Source of the DNA: Taibaiella sp.
GTDB lineage: Bacteria > Bacteroidota > Bacteroidia > Chitinophagales > Chitinophagaceae
Length of the DNA: 64,000 nt
Reading direction: 5' to 3'
NCBI GenBank assembly: GCA_013815385.1
Contig: JACDGL010000007.1
Span: 1-64,000, forward strand
The translations under genes were made by a program, and so were the position numbers. The notes under the pieces are model-generated. The model worked only from the letters and a program-made list of their open reading frames with translations. It had not been told where the DNA came from and did not search any database. Below are positions 34,923 through 43,660 of this stretch, one piece after another (the stretch's first letter is position 1; every line of letters starts with the position of its first letter).

Positions 34923-35753
34923 TTACAGTTTCTTACCGTTCTTACGTTGGATGATCAGCTTATCAGAGCCTTTCTCCTTGCGCGTTTTCAAACCCTTAGC
35001 GTACTTACCGGTACGGCTACGTGGGTGCCCGCCCGATGATTTACCTTCACCACCACCCATCGGGTGATCTACTGGGTTCATCGCTACACCACGTGTACGT
35101 GGGCGTATACCCTTCCAGCGGTTGCGGCCTGCCTTACCCATTGATTGCAGTGCGTGGTCGCTGTTAGATATGGTACCAACAGTTGCCATGCACGTGCTCA
35201 GCACTTTGCGCAGTTCCCCGCTTGGCATTTTCAATACACAGTATTTTTCTTCTTTTGCATTCAGCTGTGCGTAGGTACCTGCAGATCGTGCAAGTGCGCC
35301 GCCACGGCCTGGTTGCAATTCTATATTATGTACTACAGTACCAAGTGGCATGTTCTTCAGCAGCAGGGCGTTACCTACTTCCGGGGCCACATTGTCACCG
35401 CTTACTATGGTTGCGCCTACAGCCAGTCCCTGGGGGGCCAGTATGTAACGCTTTTCACCATCTTTATAAAATATCAGTGCTATAAATGCAGTGCGGTTCG
35501 GATCGTATTCTATGCTCTTTACCGTACCTGCTATATCTTTCTTATTACGTTTAAAATCAATGATTCGGTACATCTGCTTGTTACCACCGCCTATATAGCG
35601 CATGGCTCGTCGCCCCTGTACGTTACGTCCACCGGTACCTTTTATAGGCTCCAGCAGGCTCTTTTCAGGCTTGTCGGTAGTTATTTCCGCATATGCGTTA
35701 CCTATTCTCCAGCGTGTTCCGGCTGTTACCGGCTTATATTTACGTAATGCCAT
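34923..35753 (-). CDS. rplB: Ribosomal protein L2 (uL2)
   Basis: The 276-residue product is L2: [20 protein letters not shown] at the start, the central [20 protein letters not shown], and the conserved [20 protein letters not shown] loop near the peptidyl transferase centre. It lies 86 bases downstream of rplW. Confidence 0.98.
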   Translation of the reverse strand: MALRKYKPVTAGTRWRIGNAYAEITTDKPEKSLLEPIKGTGGRNVQGRRAMRYIGGGNKQMYRIIDFKRNKKDIAGTVKSIEYDPNRTAFIALIFYKDGEKRYILAPQGLAVGATIVSGDNVAPEVGNALLLKNMPLGTVVHNIELQPGRGGALARSAGTYAQLNAKEEKYCVLKMPSGELRKVLSTCMATVGTISNSDHALQSMGKAGRNRWKGIRPRTRGVAMNPVDHPMGGGEGKSSGGHPRSRTGKYAKGLKTRKEKGSDKLIIQRKNGKKL

Positions 35754-35839
35754 TTTTCTTTTTCTTTTATTATGTGCAGTTAAGCTTTTGCTACCCTACA
35801 CCATTTTTATTCGTGGTTTCAGTATCCTCAACTATACAA

Positions 35840-36136
35840 TTACATTGAGAAAAGGTCTATCGAATCGCCTTCTGCCAGTGTCACCACGGCTTTTTTGTAC
35901 GAAGACTTGTGGCCCGATAAAAATCCTGCTTTAGTGTAGCGTGTCTTTGCTTTTGCAGGCACTACTATAGTGTTTACATTAGCCACCTTTACACCATAAA
36001 ATTCTTCCACTGCTTTCTTGATCTCCAGTTTGTTAGAGGCATGGCCTACAACAAAGGTATAGCGGCCGCTCTTTTCTATCTGGGCGTTTACCTTTTCTGT
36101 TATTACCGGCTTTATCAACACGTCAGCAAGTTTCAT
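35840..36136 (-). CDS. rplW: Ribosomal protein L23 (uL23)
   Basis: The 98-residue product is L23: VLIKPVITEKVNAQIEKSG near the start, NKLEIKKAVEEFYGVKVANV, then a basic loop and VVTLAEGDSIDLF. It forms part of the tunnel exit docking site for trigger factor. It lies 83 bases downstream of rplD. Confidence 0.97.
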   Translation of the reverse strand: MKLADVLIKPVITEKVNAQIEKSGRYTFVVGHASNKLEIKKAVEEFYGVKVANVNTIVVPAKAKTRYTKAGFLSGHKSSYKKAVVTLAEGDSIDLFSM

Positions 36137-36219
36137 TTTTGTTCTTTTTTAAAGTTCTTAGTCTCTGGCAATTCAGGCAAAAGACAATAATTTTTTTTAT
36201 TAGCCCTGGCTATGCTTTA

Positions 36220-36861
36220 TTAAGCGGTAGCTTCAGCAGGTACTTCTTCTGTAAACAGTTTGGCAGCGCTTTCTGTAAATATCAGTACGTTGGCGTTTAC
36301 CAGGTCAAATGTATTAAGGTCGCTCAGCACCACAGTTTTTGTATTCTGCAGGTTGCGCAGGCTCAGGTACAGGTTCATATCGTGCTCAGCAGTTATCATC
36401 AGTGATCTTCTGTTGTCACCGCTTAGCGTTTTCAATATTGCGGCAAAGTCTTTCGTCTTTGGCGCTTCTATCTTCATGTCTTCAACCACTACTATTTTAT
36501 TCTCACGTGCCTTGTGGGCCAGTGCGCTTATCTTAGCTAGGTCTTTCACTTTACGGTTCAGTTTAAAACCATAAAGGTGTGGCTTAGGGCCAAAGATGGT
36601 ACCACCACCCTTGTACAATGGGTTGCGTATGTTACCCTTACGCGATCCGCCGGTACCTTTTTGTTTGTGCAGTTTCTTGCTCGATCCCTGCACTTCTGCA
36701 CGTCCCTTGGTTTTGCTGTTACCGTGGCGTTGTGCTGCCTGGTATTGCTTTACAGCAAGGTAGATACAATGGTCGTTAGGCTCGATGTTAAATATTTCAT
36801 CTGGCAGGTCTATATTACGTCCTGTCTTTTCGCCTTTATTATTTAAGATGTCAACTTGCAT
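36220..36861 (-). CDS. rplD: Ribosomal protein L4 (uL4)
   Basis: The product is 213 residues from ATG 36861 (MQVDILNNKGEKTG). It has the L4 loop GTGGSRKGNIRNPLYKGGGT and GPKPHLYGFKLNRKVKDLA, and it ends in an Ala/Glu-rich tail. The longer frame to 36873 overlaps the rplC end and adds MILV only, so the shorter start is preferred. L4 is part of the exit tunnel. Confidence 0.96.
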   Translation of the reverse strand: MQVDILNNKGEKTGRNIDLPDEIFNIEPNDHCIYLAVKQYQAAQRHGNSKTKGRAEVQGSSKKLHKQKGTGGSRKGNIRNPLYKGGGTIFGPKPHLYGFKLNRKVKDLAKISALAHKARENKIVVVEDMKIEAPKTKDFAAILKTLSGDNRRSLMITAEHDMNLYLSLRNLQNTKTVVLSDLNTFDLVNANVLIFTESAAKLFTEEVPAEATA

Positions 36862-36869
36862 GACTAAAA

Positions 36870-37487
36870 TCAATTCTGAATTAAAACAATAGATCCGTTA
36901 TGTCCAGGTACTGAACCACTTATTAATATATAGTTCTGCTCTGGGAATATTTTTACTACACGCAGGGCTTTCACCTTTACGCGGTCGCCACCCATACGGC
37001 CTGCCATACGCATACCTTTAAATACGCGTGCAGGGTACGATGAACCACCTATAGAACCCGGTGCGCGCTGCCTGTCATGCTGGCCATGGGTAGCTTCACC
37101 CACACCGCTAAAGCCGTGGCGCTTCACAACCCCCTGGAAACCCTTACCCTTGGTAGTGCCAATAACACTTACCTTTTCGCCTTCGGCAAAGATGTCGCAG
37201 GTGATCGATTCACCTATCTGTTTTTCAATGGAACAATTACGGAGTTCTTTTACTACCCTCTTCGGCGTTGTATTTGCCTTAGCGAAGTGATTAATGAGCG
37301 CTTTGGGGGTGTTTTTTTCTTTTGCTTCTGCAAATGCTATCTGCAGCGCATCATAACCGTCGGTATCTACGGTTTTCTTTTGAGTAACCACACAAGGGCC
37401 AGCTTCGATAATGGTACAAGCAGTTTGCTTACCATTGGGCTCAAAAATGCTGGTCATGCCAATTTTTTTACCAATTATACCTTTCAT
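36870..37487 (-). CDS. rplC: Ribosomal protein L3 (uL3)
   Basis: The 205-residue product is L3: [20 protein letters not shown] at the start, [21 protein letters not shown], and [20 protein letters not shown] plus [17 protein letters not shown]. It lies 141 bases downstream of rpsJ, the widest gap in the operon; nothing recognisable was seen in that gap. Confidence 0.97.
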   Translation of the reverse strand: MKGIIGKKIGMTSIFEPNGKQTACTIIEAGPCVVTQKKTVDTDGYDALQIAFAEAKEKNTPKALINHFAKANTTPKRVVKELRNCSIEKQIGESITCDIFAEGEKVSVIGTTKGKGFQGVVKRHGFSGVGEATHGQHDRQRAPGSIGGSSYPARVFKGMRMAGRMGGDRVKVKALRVVKIFPEQNYILISGSVPGHNGSIVLIQN

Positions 37488-37628
37488 TATTATTATGTTT
37501 TAGCCTAGCGCCCGGAGCCTTTGTATTGTATGGGCCGGGATAAGCCGTTTTATTCAATTTTGTTAAAGAACTATCATTCTATCCTTCCGCTCTTCACCTC
37601 ACTTCAGAAAGGCTGGTAGCGGTTGGCA

Positions 37629-37934
37629 TTATGCTTTTATTTCTACTTCTACTCCACTTGGCAGATCCAGTTTCGATAGTGCATCTACCGTACGGCTGCT
37701 GCTCGTGTATATATCCAGCAGGCGTTTGTGAGTGCACAACTGAAATTGCTCACGTGCTTTTTTGTTAACGTGCGGTGAACGCAGTACTGTGAAGATCTTC
37801 TTATCTGTAGGCAACGGAATAGGGCCTGTAACCACTGCTCCCGTATTGCGTACAGTCTTTACGATCTTCTCTGCAGATTTATCCACCAGGTTGTGGTCGT
37901 AAGACTTCAGTTTGATTCTGATACGCTGTGACAT
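37629..37934 (-). CDS. rpsJ: Ribosomal protein S10 (uS10)
   Basis: The 101-residue product is S10: [20 protein letters not shown] at the start and [20 protein letters not shown] in the middle, full length. It is the first gene of the block, with a strong promoter just upstream. In many bacteria fusA lies directly before it; here fusA is about 20 kb away. Confidence 0.97.
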   Translation of the reverse strand: MSQRIRIKLKSYDHNLVDKSAEKIVKTVRNTGAVVTGPIPLPTDKKIFTVLRSPHVNKKAREQFQLCTHKRLLDIYTSSSRTVDALSKLDLPSGVEVEIKA

Positions 37935-37971
37935 ACTTATAAATAACTTCTAACCCGTAAAATTTGGGACT

Positions 37972-38005
37972 GCAAAGGTAATAAGTTGTTTTTAATTTGA
38001 CAAAA
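37972..38005 (-). promoter_or_regulatory. Promoter of the S10 ribosomal operon
   Basis: On the minus strand, TTTTG (38001-38005) and TACCTTTGC (37972-37980) are separated by 20 bases, a full match to the Bacteroidota TTTG/TAnnTTTG promoter. It would give a leader of about 30 bases before rpsJ. A second -7 match, TATCTTTGC, lies at 38054-38062 and could be an additional start. Confidence 0.75.
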
Positions 38006-38131
38006 TAATTTCAACTATTTTTAAACTATTTCCTATTTCTTTTGCAGCGGAGGGCAAAGATAACACACTTTAACCTCAAAACACTGCCAGGCTTGCTATT
38101 CATTCCCATAATAATAACTACACCAGATTAT

Positions 38132-38140
38132 TATCTTTGC
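38132..38140 (+). promoter_or_regulatory. -7 box for the triple TonB-C protein gene
   Basis: TATCTTTGC is a full match to TAnnTTTG and ends five bases before ATG 38146, so transcription would start at or next to the start codon. Confidence 0.55.
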
Positions 38141-38145
38141 GGCCG

Positions 38146-39198
38146 ATGAAAACCCTTATTCTCTTATTTCCATTTCTTTGCATCGCAACGCTATCATTCG
38201 CACAAACAGATACAGAAAAAGTGTACACATATGCGGATAAGATGCCGGAATTCAAAGGCAACCTAGTAGAATATTTTGAGAATACATTGGTATATCCCGA
38301 AGATGCAAAAACAAAGCATATTGATGGGAAAGTAGTAGTAAGATTTGTTGTCAATGAAAACGGCAAAGTATCAAATGCAACAATTGCCCGATCAGTTTAC
38401 CCTTCATTAGATTCAGAGGCTTTGCGTACTATCAGTCAAATGCCTTTTTGGAAGCCCGGTGCTAACGGCAGTAATAAAGTTAGAGTATCACAAACACTGC
38501 CAATTACGTTTAAACTTTTCGAGACGAACGATTCAAATTATGCTCTCTCAGACTCAAACTCAAAAGAATGGTTATTGGTAGATAAATTGCCTCAATTCAA
38601 AGGCACCTTTAAAAGATATTTTGATGACATGCTTTTTTATCCCAGTGATGCCAAAAATGCTGGTATAGAAGGTACAGTGAAAGTAAAGTTTACAATTAGT
38701 GATTCGGGGCAGGTTAGTAATATTCAAATATTACAAACTCTTTATCCATCTCTTGATTCAGAAGCGATTAGGCTTATGAGTATGATGCCGAAATGGAGAC
38801 CGGCTTTATCAAAAGGAAAGCAAATTCAACTAACTCAAATACTGCCCATAACGTTTAAATTGTCTGACACAGCTATAGCATACGATACCAATAGAATTTA
38901 TTTTTATGTTGAAAAGTATCCGGTATTTGAAGGCAGTTATATGGAATTCCTGAAGCAAAACCTACGTTATCCAGTAGACGCGCGGGATAATGATAAGCAA
39001 GGAAAGGTATTGCTGCAATTTGTAATAAATAAGCAAGGAAAAGTTGAGGACGTAACAGTTGCAGAATCTGCATACCTTTCTTTAGACGCCGAAGCTTTGC
39101 GTTGTATTCGTAAAATGCCTGACTGGAAACCGGGTATGCAAAAAGAGAAACCGGTTAAAGTCCGACAAACGATACCTATTTTCTTCAAATTACAATAA
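38146..39198 (+). CDS. Secreted protein with three TonB C-terminal-like domains
   Basis: The product is 350 residues from ATG 38146. It has a signal peptide (MKTLILLFPFLCIATLSFAQ) and three tandem copies of a TonB-C/energy transducer-like domain at about residues 25-124, 145-235 and 250-350. Each copy contains YP-x-DA, G-x-V-x-V/L-x-F-x-I/V, a YPSLDSEA-type motif and MP-x-W-x-P. Unlike true TonB it has no membrane anchor and no Pro-rich spacer, so it cannot couple to ExbB/D on its own; a periplasmic peptide- or protein-binding role is possible. It is more A/T-rich than the next gene. A TTG at 38137 is not needed as start. Confidence 0.8.
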   Translation: MKTLILLFPFLCIATLSFAQTDTEKVYTYADKMPEFKGNLVEYFENTLVYPEDAKTKHIDGKVVVRFVVNENGKVSNATIARSVYPSLDSEALRTISQMPFWKPGANGSNKVRVSQTLPITFKLFETNDSNYALSDSNSKEWLLVDKLPQFKGTFKRYFDDMLFYPSDAKNAGIEGTVKVKFTISDSGQVSNIQILQTLYPSLDSEAIRLMSMMPKWRPALSKGKQIQLTQILPITFKLSDTAIAYDTNRIYFYVEKYPVFEGSYMEFLKQNLRYPVDARDNDKQGKVLLQFVINKQGKVEDVTVAESAYLSLDAEALRCIRKMPDWKPGMQKEKPVKVRQTIPIFFKLQ

Positions 39199-39251
39199 CA
39201 ATGCTTATTGATTCTCTATTATGGAATTTTCCCCTTCTGTGTCTTGCTTGC

Positions 39252-39659
39252 ATGAAGCATGTACTATCTATTTTCATTTTCCTTACGCTATCTACCTTTT
39301 GCAGGGCGCAGGATACAGTCACAAAAAATGGTAAGACCTACATCTTTATCGGTCATATGCCGGAATTCCGGGGCGATTATATGCAATTCATCCGGAACCA
39401 TATTCAATACCCTTTTGATGCACGCACCGCCAACATTTCCGGGCAGGTAATGGTCCGGTTTATAATAAACGAAGATGGTACTGTTTCAGACCCCATCATT
39501 ATCCGGCATGTGTATCCATCGCTGGATAGTGAAGCCGTACGTGTAGTAAAACTTATGCTATGGAAACCGGGTGCCACCGCAAATGGTAAGCGCATAAAGG
39601 TGCCCCAGTCTTTGCCGGTAAATTTTCAACTTAATGATGTTTCAGCAAATCCTCATTAA
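39252..39659 (+). CDS. Secreted single TonB C-terminal-like domain protein
   Basis: The product is 135 residues from ATG 39252 (signal peptide MKHVLSIFIFLTLSTFCRAQ) with one TonB-C-like domain. It shows MPEFRGDYMQFIRNHIQYPFDARTAN-type residues, then GQVMVRFIINEDGTVSDPII, YPSLDSEAVRVV and MLWKPG. It is clearly a paralogue of the three-domain gene 53 bases upstream and probably arose by duplication. The frame is open up to 39201, but those residues do not form a signal peptide. Confidence 0.8.
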   Translation: MKHVLSIFIFLTLSTFCRAQDTVTKNGKTYIFIGHMPEFRGDYMQFIRNHIQYPFDARTANISGQVMVRFIINEDGTVSDPIIIRHVYPSLDSEAVRVVKLMLWKPGATANGKRIKVPQSLPVNFQLNDVSANPH

Positions 39660-39715
39660 GCTCCCACTCACATTCTGCCATGGGGTTACTTATATTTTTG
39701 GCATAAAAATGTGGG

Positions 39716-40010
39716 TATCTTTATTTGGAAACCCCTCTCCCGCCATAGTATATTGCAACTCGCAAGTTCTTTGAAATCACAGTCATCAGCAAACAAGCTA
39801 ATTACCACATTAGCTAATCAGCAAATTAGCTAATTAGCTAATCAAAAAAACTTACCTTTTATGCACCCTGATGGAAGTAAAATGCACCCAAAATGGAAGT
39901 AAAACCGCAGGAAATTAACCTTTTTCGGAAGTAAATTACCATATTTATAAAACTAATAAAAGCCATAGTAAAGGTTTAGCGCTCGCGCTATCCACAAAAA
40001 GGTAAAGAAT
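39716..40010 (+). repeat. Dispersed intergenic element, copy B
   Basis: The second copy of the element at 168-448, in the same orientation. It is slightly longer because the AGCTAAT section has more units. It keeps TATCTTTATTTGGAAACCCC, the two ATGGAAGTAA repeats 22 bases apart, AGTAAATTACCATATTTATA and GCGCTATCCACAAAAAGGT. A third GGAAGTAA lies 32 bases further (39927-39934), where copy A has a degenerate form. It sits between convergent gene ends. Confidence 0.85.
39861..39902 (+). other. 13-codon open frame inside repeat copy B
   Basis: ATG at 39861 opens MHPDGSKMHPKWK ending in TAA at 39900-39902, against MHPNGSNINPKWK in copy A. Nine of thirteen residues, the length and the stop are the same. 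The frame overlaps two direct repeats of ATGGAAGTAA, so the conservation may be at DNA level only. Confidence 0.25.
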
Positions 40011-40023
40011 TCCAATTTTTTCC

Positions 40024-41256
40024 TCAGCCTTCAATTACCTGCGGGGTCTTCACGTGCTCTGGCCTTACACCCATCCCAACCAGTTTGGCAGGTATACGTC
40101 GCAGTATAGGTAGGGCATTTAGTAGGCGCATTAGCAGCGGCGGTTTTCTATCCACATTACTTTTTCGCCTTTTTATTAATCCCTTTTGTATTACCACCTG
40201 CATACGTTGTATCACCCTCGCGGGGAAGCTTCTCCTGTGTTGTATCCGGTTCAGCACAACGTTAGGTACCGGCTTGCCGGTCATTAAGGGTTTATACAGC
40301 AGGTTAGCAGCTGCTACAGCATCCTGTATCGCCAGGTTTATTCCCACTCCCCCTACGGGCGACATAGCGTGTGCGGCATCACCAATGCATAGCAGTCCGT
40401 CGGTGTACCATTTTTCCAGGTGGTCTATAGCAACACTTAGCAGTTTTATATCGTCCCAGCTCTTTAGCTCATCTACGCGGTTATGGATAAAGCCCGCTAT
40501 CTGCACTATTTCACTCTTAAACTGGTTCAGGCTCCCCGACTTTATTTTGTCAAAACCACCCTTGGGTATCACATAGCCGCATTGCCAGTGTTCCCCCCTG
40601 TCTATCATTACCAATAGCTTCCCGTATGCAAAGTAACCCAGTACCTTATCAGGGTCACTGATCTTTTTAGATAGGCTGAACCATAATACATCTATAGGTG
40701 CGCCGGTGGCTATCACGTTTAGCCCGGCCAGCTGCCGCACAAGGGAGTCGCGACCGTCACAGCCCACTACCAGTGCTGCCTGTATATTTATGGGTCCGCC
40801 GGGTGTCTGGCATACTACCCCGGTTATTCGGTCCTTTGTTTTTATTAGAGATCTTACTTCCGCCCCCATTTTCAGCTTGAACGTAGGGTACTTTGTGGCC
40901 TCCCTCATAATAAATTTCAGGAAATCCCATTGGGGCATAAACCCAAGTGCTGGCTTCGCGATCTTCAGGTGCGAAAAGTCTCCAAGATGTATCAGCGTAT
41001 CATTAAACTGGGCATTCAGATATTGTGTCTCCTGGTGTGGTACTTGCAAAAACTCCTCTAGCAGGTCCAGCTCGTCCATCACCTGGAAGGTAGAAGGATG
41101 TATCGTATCCCCCCTGAAATCCCTAAAGAAATCAGCATGTTTTTCAAGCACTATTACATCTACACCGGCTCTTGCAAGTAAAAAACCAAGCATCATCCCG
41201 GCAGGGCCGCCACCTGCAATACAACACCTGGTAGAGAGTGTCTGTTCAATAGCCAT
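40024..41256 (-). CDS. FAD-dependent monooxygenase (PHBH fold)
   Basis: The product is 410 residues from ATG 41256. It has the N-terminal FAD motif (CCIAGGGPAGMMLGFLLARAG) and the DG-type motif in VVGCDGRDSLVRQLAG. The GD motif is in LLCIGDAAHAMSPVGGVGIN, which binds the flavin ribityl chain. This is the class A aromatic hydroxylase/geranylgeranyl reductase-like group; the substrate cannot be read from sequence. The frame extends nine codons further to 41283 without adding family-like sequence. Its stop lies 13 bases from the end of repeat copy B. Confidence 0.88.
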   Translation of the reverse strand: MAIEQTLSTRCCIAGGGPAGMMLGFLLARAGVDVIVLEKHADFFRDFRGDTIHPSTFQVMDELDLLEEFLQVPHQETQYLNAQFNDTLIHLGDFSHLKIAKPALGFMPQWDFLKFIMREATKYPTFKLKMGAEVRSLIKTKDRITGVVCQTPGGPINIQAALVVGCDGRDSLVRQLAGLNVIATGAPIDVLWFSLSKKISDPDKVLGYFAYGKLLVMIDRGEHWQCGYVIPKGGFDKIKSGSLNQFKSEIVQIAGFIHNRVDELKSWDDIKLLSVAIDHLEKWYTDGLLCIGDAAHAMSPVGGVGINLAIQDAVAAANLLYKPLMTGKPVPNVVLNRIQHRRSFPARVIQRMQVVIQKGLIKRRKSNVDRKPPLLMRLLNALPILRRIPAKLVGMGVRPEHVKTPQVIEG

Positions 41257-41424
41257 AAGGGTATCCTTAACCAATTGATACAAAGCTAATAATATTCATT
41301 ATATACCATTTCAGTTAGGCCAGATCGATAGTTATTCCTCTATGAAACGCAGAAAATGAGATATTTTTCATAAATTTAACCCATATATCATATTCCATAA
41401 ATTCCCTATCAAATATTATCTCGT

Positions 41425-43647
41425 ATGAAAAAATTATTACTCGGTTTACTTACCTCTATCATCCTATTGTTTTCAGTCAATAGCTATGCTTCTCATATGT
41501 TTGGGGGCGATCTCTACTACACCTACATAGGTGGAAACAATTATCGCATTACATTGGCTATCTATGGCGATTGTAGCGGAGGTGCCTTTCCTTCTCTTCA
41601 TACATCAACAGGTTATGTGGATATCTATAGGGATACTATAGGGCATACTGGTAAGGATAGCCTTATGCTATATGCCTCACTAGGCTTGCCAAGTACCGAT
41701 ACTGCAGGTACTGAGGTAAGCCCCGTGTGTCCGGGTGAGATAAATAATACAAAATGCAATGGCGGCACCTTACCCGGTATAAAAAGATTTATTTTCCAGG
41801 CCGATACTGCAATTCCGCCTTATACGAAATGGGTCATCATTTTTAATGGTAATCTTACCAGTTCCAGTGCAGGCCGCAGCGGTAGCATCACTAATCTTGT
41901 AGCTCCTGCTACCTTAGGTCTTGTTGATACACTGAATAATTCCTTAGCACCAAATTCTTCAGCACAGTTTACTACAATAGCTACCCCATTCTTTTGTATC
42001 AACCAGTTGTATAATTACAATCCCGGAGGCGTAGATGCAGATGGTGATAGCCTTACTTATAAGCTGGTACCGGCATTGATACCTCCTTCCAGTTACGAAA
42101 CATACGTAGTACCGTACTCTGGTACTAATCCATTGGGAGTTGCTGCAGGTACATTTTCGTTTAATCCGAAAAACGGACAAATACAATTCAAACCCAACAT
42201 TCTTCAGAAATCAGTCGTAGTAGAGCAGGTATCGAAGTATCGTGGTGGCGTATTGGTGGGCACCAGTATGCGAGAGATGACCTTCGTTGTACTAAGTTGT
42301 AGTAATCCCCCGCCAAGTGGCAGCCTTACCAATCTTAATGGTGCAACCGCCAGTGATAGTACTAGTGTAAAGGTTTGCCAGTCACAGGGAGATTTCTCAT
42401 TTAACATCACGCTTTCTAATCCAAGCGGGGCAAATGTTACTGTATTGTCCGCAGGTGTTCCTGCTGGTGCCACGTCTACTATACTTAATAATAATTCGAT
42501 CAACCCCAAGGTCATCTTTGCCTGGAATGTCAGTAATGTCACACCAGGGTATTATACTTTTTATGTAACGCTCAAGGACGATAATTGCCCCTTAAACAGC
42601 AATGTTACATCTGCTTATACTATCCAGGTGCTGGAAAATCCAAAAATGTTTTTTCAGCAATTAACTCCTGCAGCATGTCATGTAAGGGCTAAATACCTTA
42701 TCTATCCTGTTCGGCCTGTTAAGAACTGGTCTATTAAGATCTATAAATTTGATAATCAAAACTTAGTGGATAGCGTTTCTGGCTTAAAGGCAACTGATAC
42801 GCTAACAGATAGCGTGTACGGAGGAAAATATTATTTCAATATTTACAATGAAAATAATTGTTTCCAGGATTCTGTAATTACTATACAGAGCTTCCCTGAT
42901 ATAGTACCTCATATTGCAGTTACACAACCTAGTTGTTTTGGATATAGAGATGGGAAAATAACTTTTAGCGGTACTGGTGGTGCGCAACCATTAAAATATT
43001 ATTTCCAGCAGCAGCCCGATATGAAAAATGGCGTTCAGGATAGTCTTTTATCCGGCACTTTTGCGATACGGATCTCAGATAGTAATAATTGTATTTTTGA
43101 TACGGTTATAAAGGTCTACCAGCCTAATAAGATCGTATTGGTACCAATTACCACCCCTAATGATTGTGATGGCAAGAATAATGGCACTGCCACAGTTAAT
43201 GCTTACGGTGGTACCCCGCCCTACACTTATCTATGGCAGGTAACACCTCAACAAACAGGACAGAATATTAATGGTCTTTCCAATGGGGTCTATACTACTA
43301 TAGTAACAGATTCACATCTTTGTAAAGATTCAATAGGGGCAAAGGTAAATTTTGCAGATTGTTGCAAGCCATTCGTACCTACTGCTTTTACACCTAACGG
43401 AGATGGAGTAAACGATATATTCCGCATAAAATTCTCAGGTGACGTAAAACTCGAAAGTTTTACCGTTTATAATCGCTTCGGACAATTGGTATATCTTAAT
43501 AACGTTTCTGCTACAGAGGGTTGGGATGGCAGGTACAAAGGTCAGCCTCAGGAAATGGGCACGTATTATTATTTTATAAAATTCTTTTGTGGCAATAATT
43601 TCGACCACGAAATCGAATACAAAGGAGATCTTACCTTGATCAGATAA
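41425..43647 (+). CDS. Large T9SS cargo protein with gliding-motility-type C-terminal domain
   Basis: The 740-residue product has a signal peptide (MKKLLLGLLTSIILLFSVNSYA). The N-terminal region starts SHMFGGDLYYTYIGGNNYRI, a segment common in large Bacteroidota surface proteins. Ig/PKD- and SprB-like repeats follow (PSCFGYRDGKITFSGTGGAQ, TVNAYGGTPPYTYLW). The last ~85 residues are the type B sorting domain: PTAFTPNGDGVNDIF, VYNRFGQLVY, WDGRYKG, MGTYYYF and a closing GDLTLIR. The SprB-like repeats suggest adhesion or gliding, but this is inference. A strong terminator follows. Confidence 0.9.
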   Translation: MKKLLLGLLTSIILLFSVNSYASHMFGGDLYYTYIGGNNYRITLAIYGDCSGGAFPSLHTSTGYVDIYRDTIGHTGKDSLMLYASLGLPSTDTAGTEVSPVCPGEINNTKCNGGTLPGIKRFIFQADTAIPPYTKWVIIFNGNLTSSSAGRSGSITNLVAPATLGLVDTLNNSLAPNSSAQFTTIATPFFCINQLYNYNPGGVDADGDSLTYKLVPALIPPSSYETYVVPYSGTNPLGVAAGTFSFNPKNGQIQFKPNILQKSVVVEQVSKYRGGVLVGTSMREMTFVVLSCSNPPPSGSLTNLNGATASDSTSVKVCQSQGDFSFNITLSNPSGANVTVLSAGVPAGATSTILNNNSINPKVIFAWNVSNVTPGYYTFYVTLKDDNCPLNSNVTSAYTIQVLENPKMFFQQLTPAACHVRAKYLIYPVRPVKNWSIKIYKFDNQNLVDSVSGLKATDTLTDSVYGGKYYFNIYNENNCFQDSVITIQSFPDIVPHIAVTQPSCFGYRDGKITFSGTGGAQPLKYYFQQQPDMKNGVQDSLLSGTFAIRISDSNNCIFDTVIKVYQPNKIVLVPITTPNDCDGKNNGTATVNAYGGTPPYTYLWQVTPQQTGQNINGLSNGVYTTIVTDSHLCKDSIGAKVNFADCCKPFVPTAFTPNGDGVNDIFRIKFSGDVKLESFTVYNRFGQLVYLNNVSATEGWDGRYKGQPQEMGTYYYFIKFFCGNNFDHEIEYKGDLTLIR

Positions 43648-43660
43648 CGGCATGTCCCTA

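Larger units (their letters stand above)
39660..40023. other. 364-base gap holding repeat copy B
   Basis: No protein-coding gene longer than a few codons is seen. The gap is filled almost wholly by dispersed element copy B (39716-40010). It lies between the ends of two convergent genes, so it cannot be a 5' leader of either neighbour. Confidence 0.7.
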
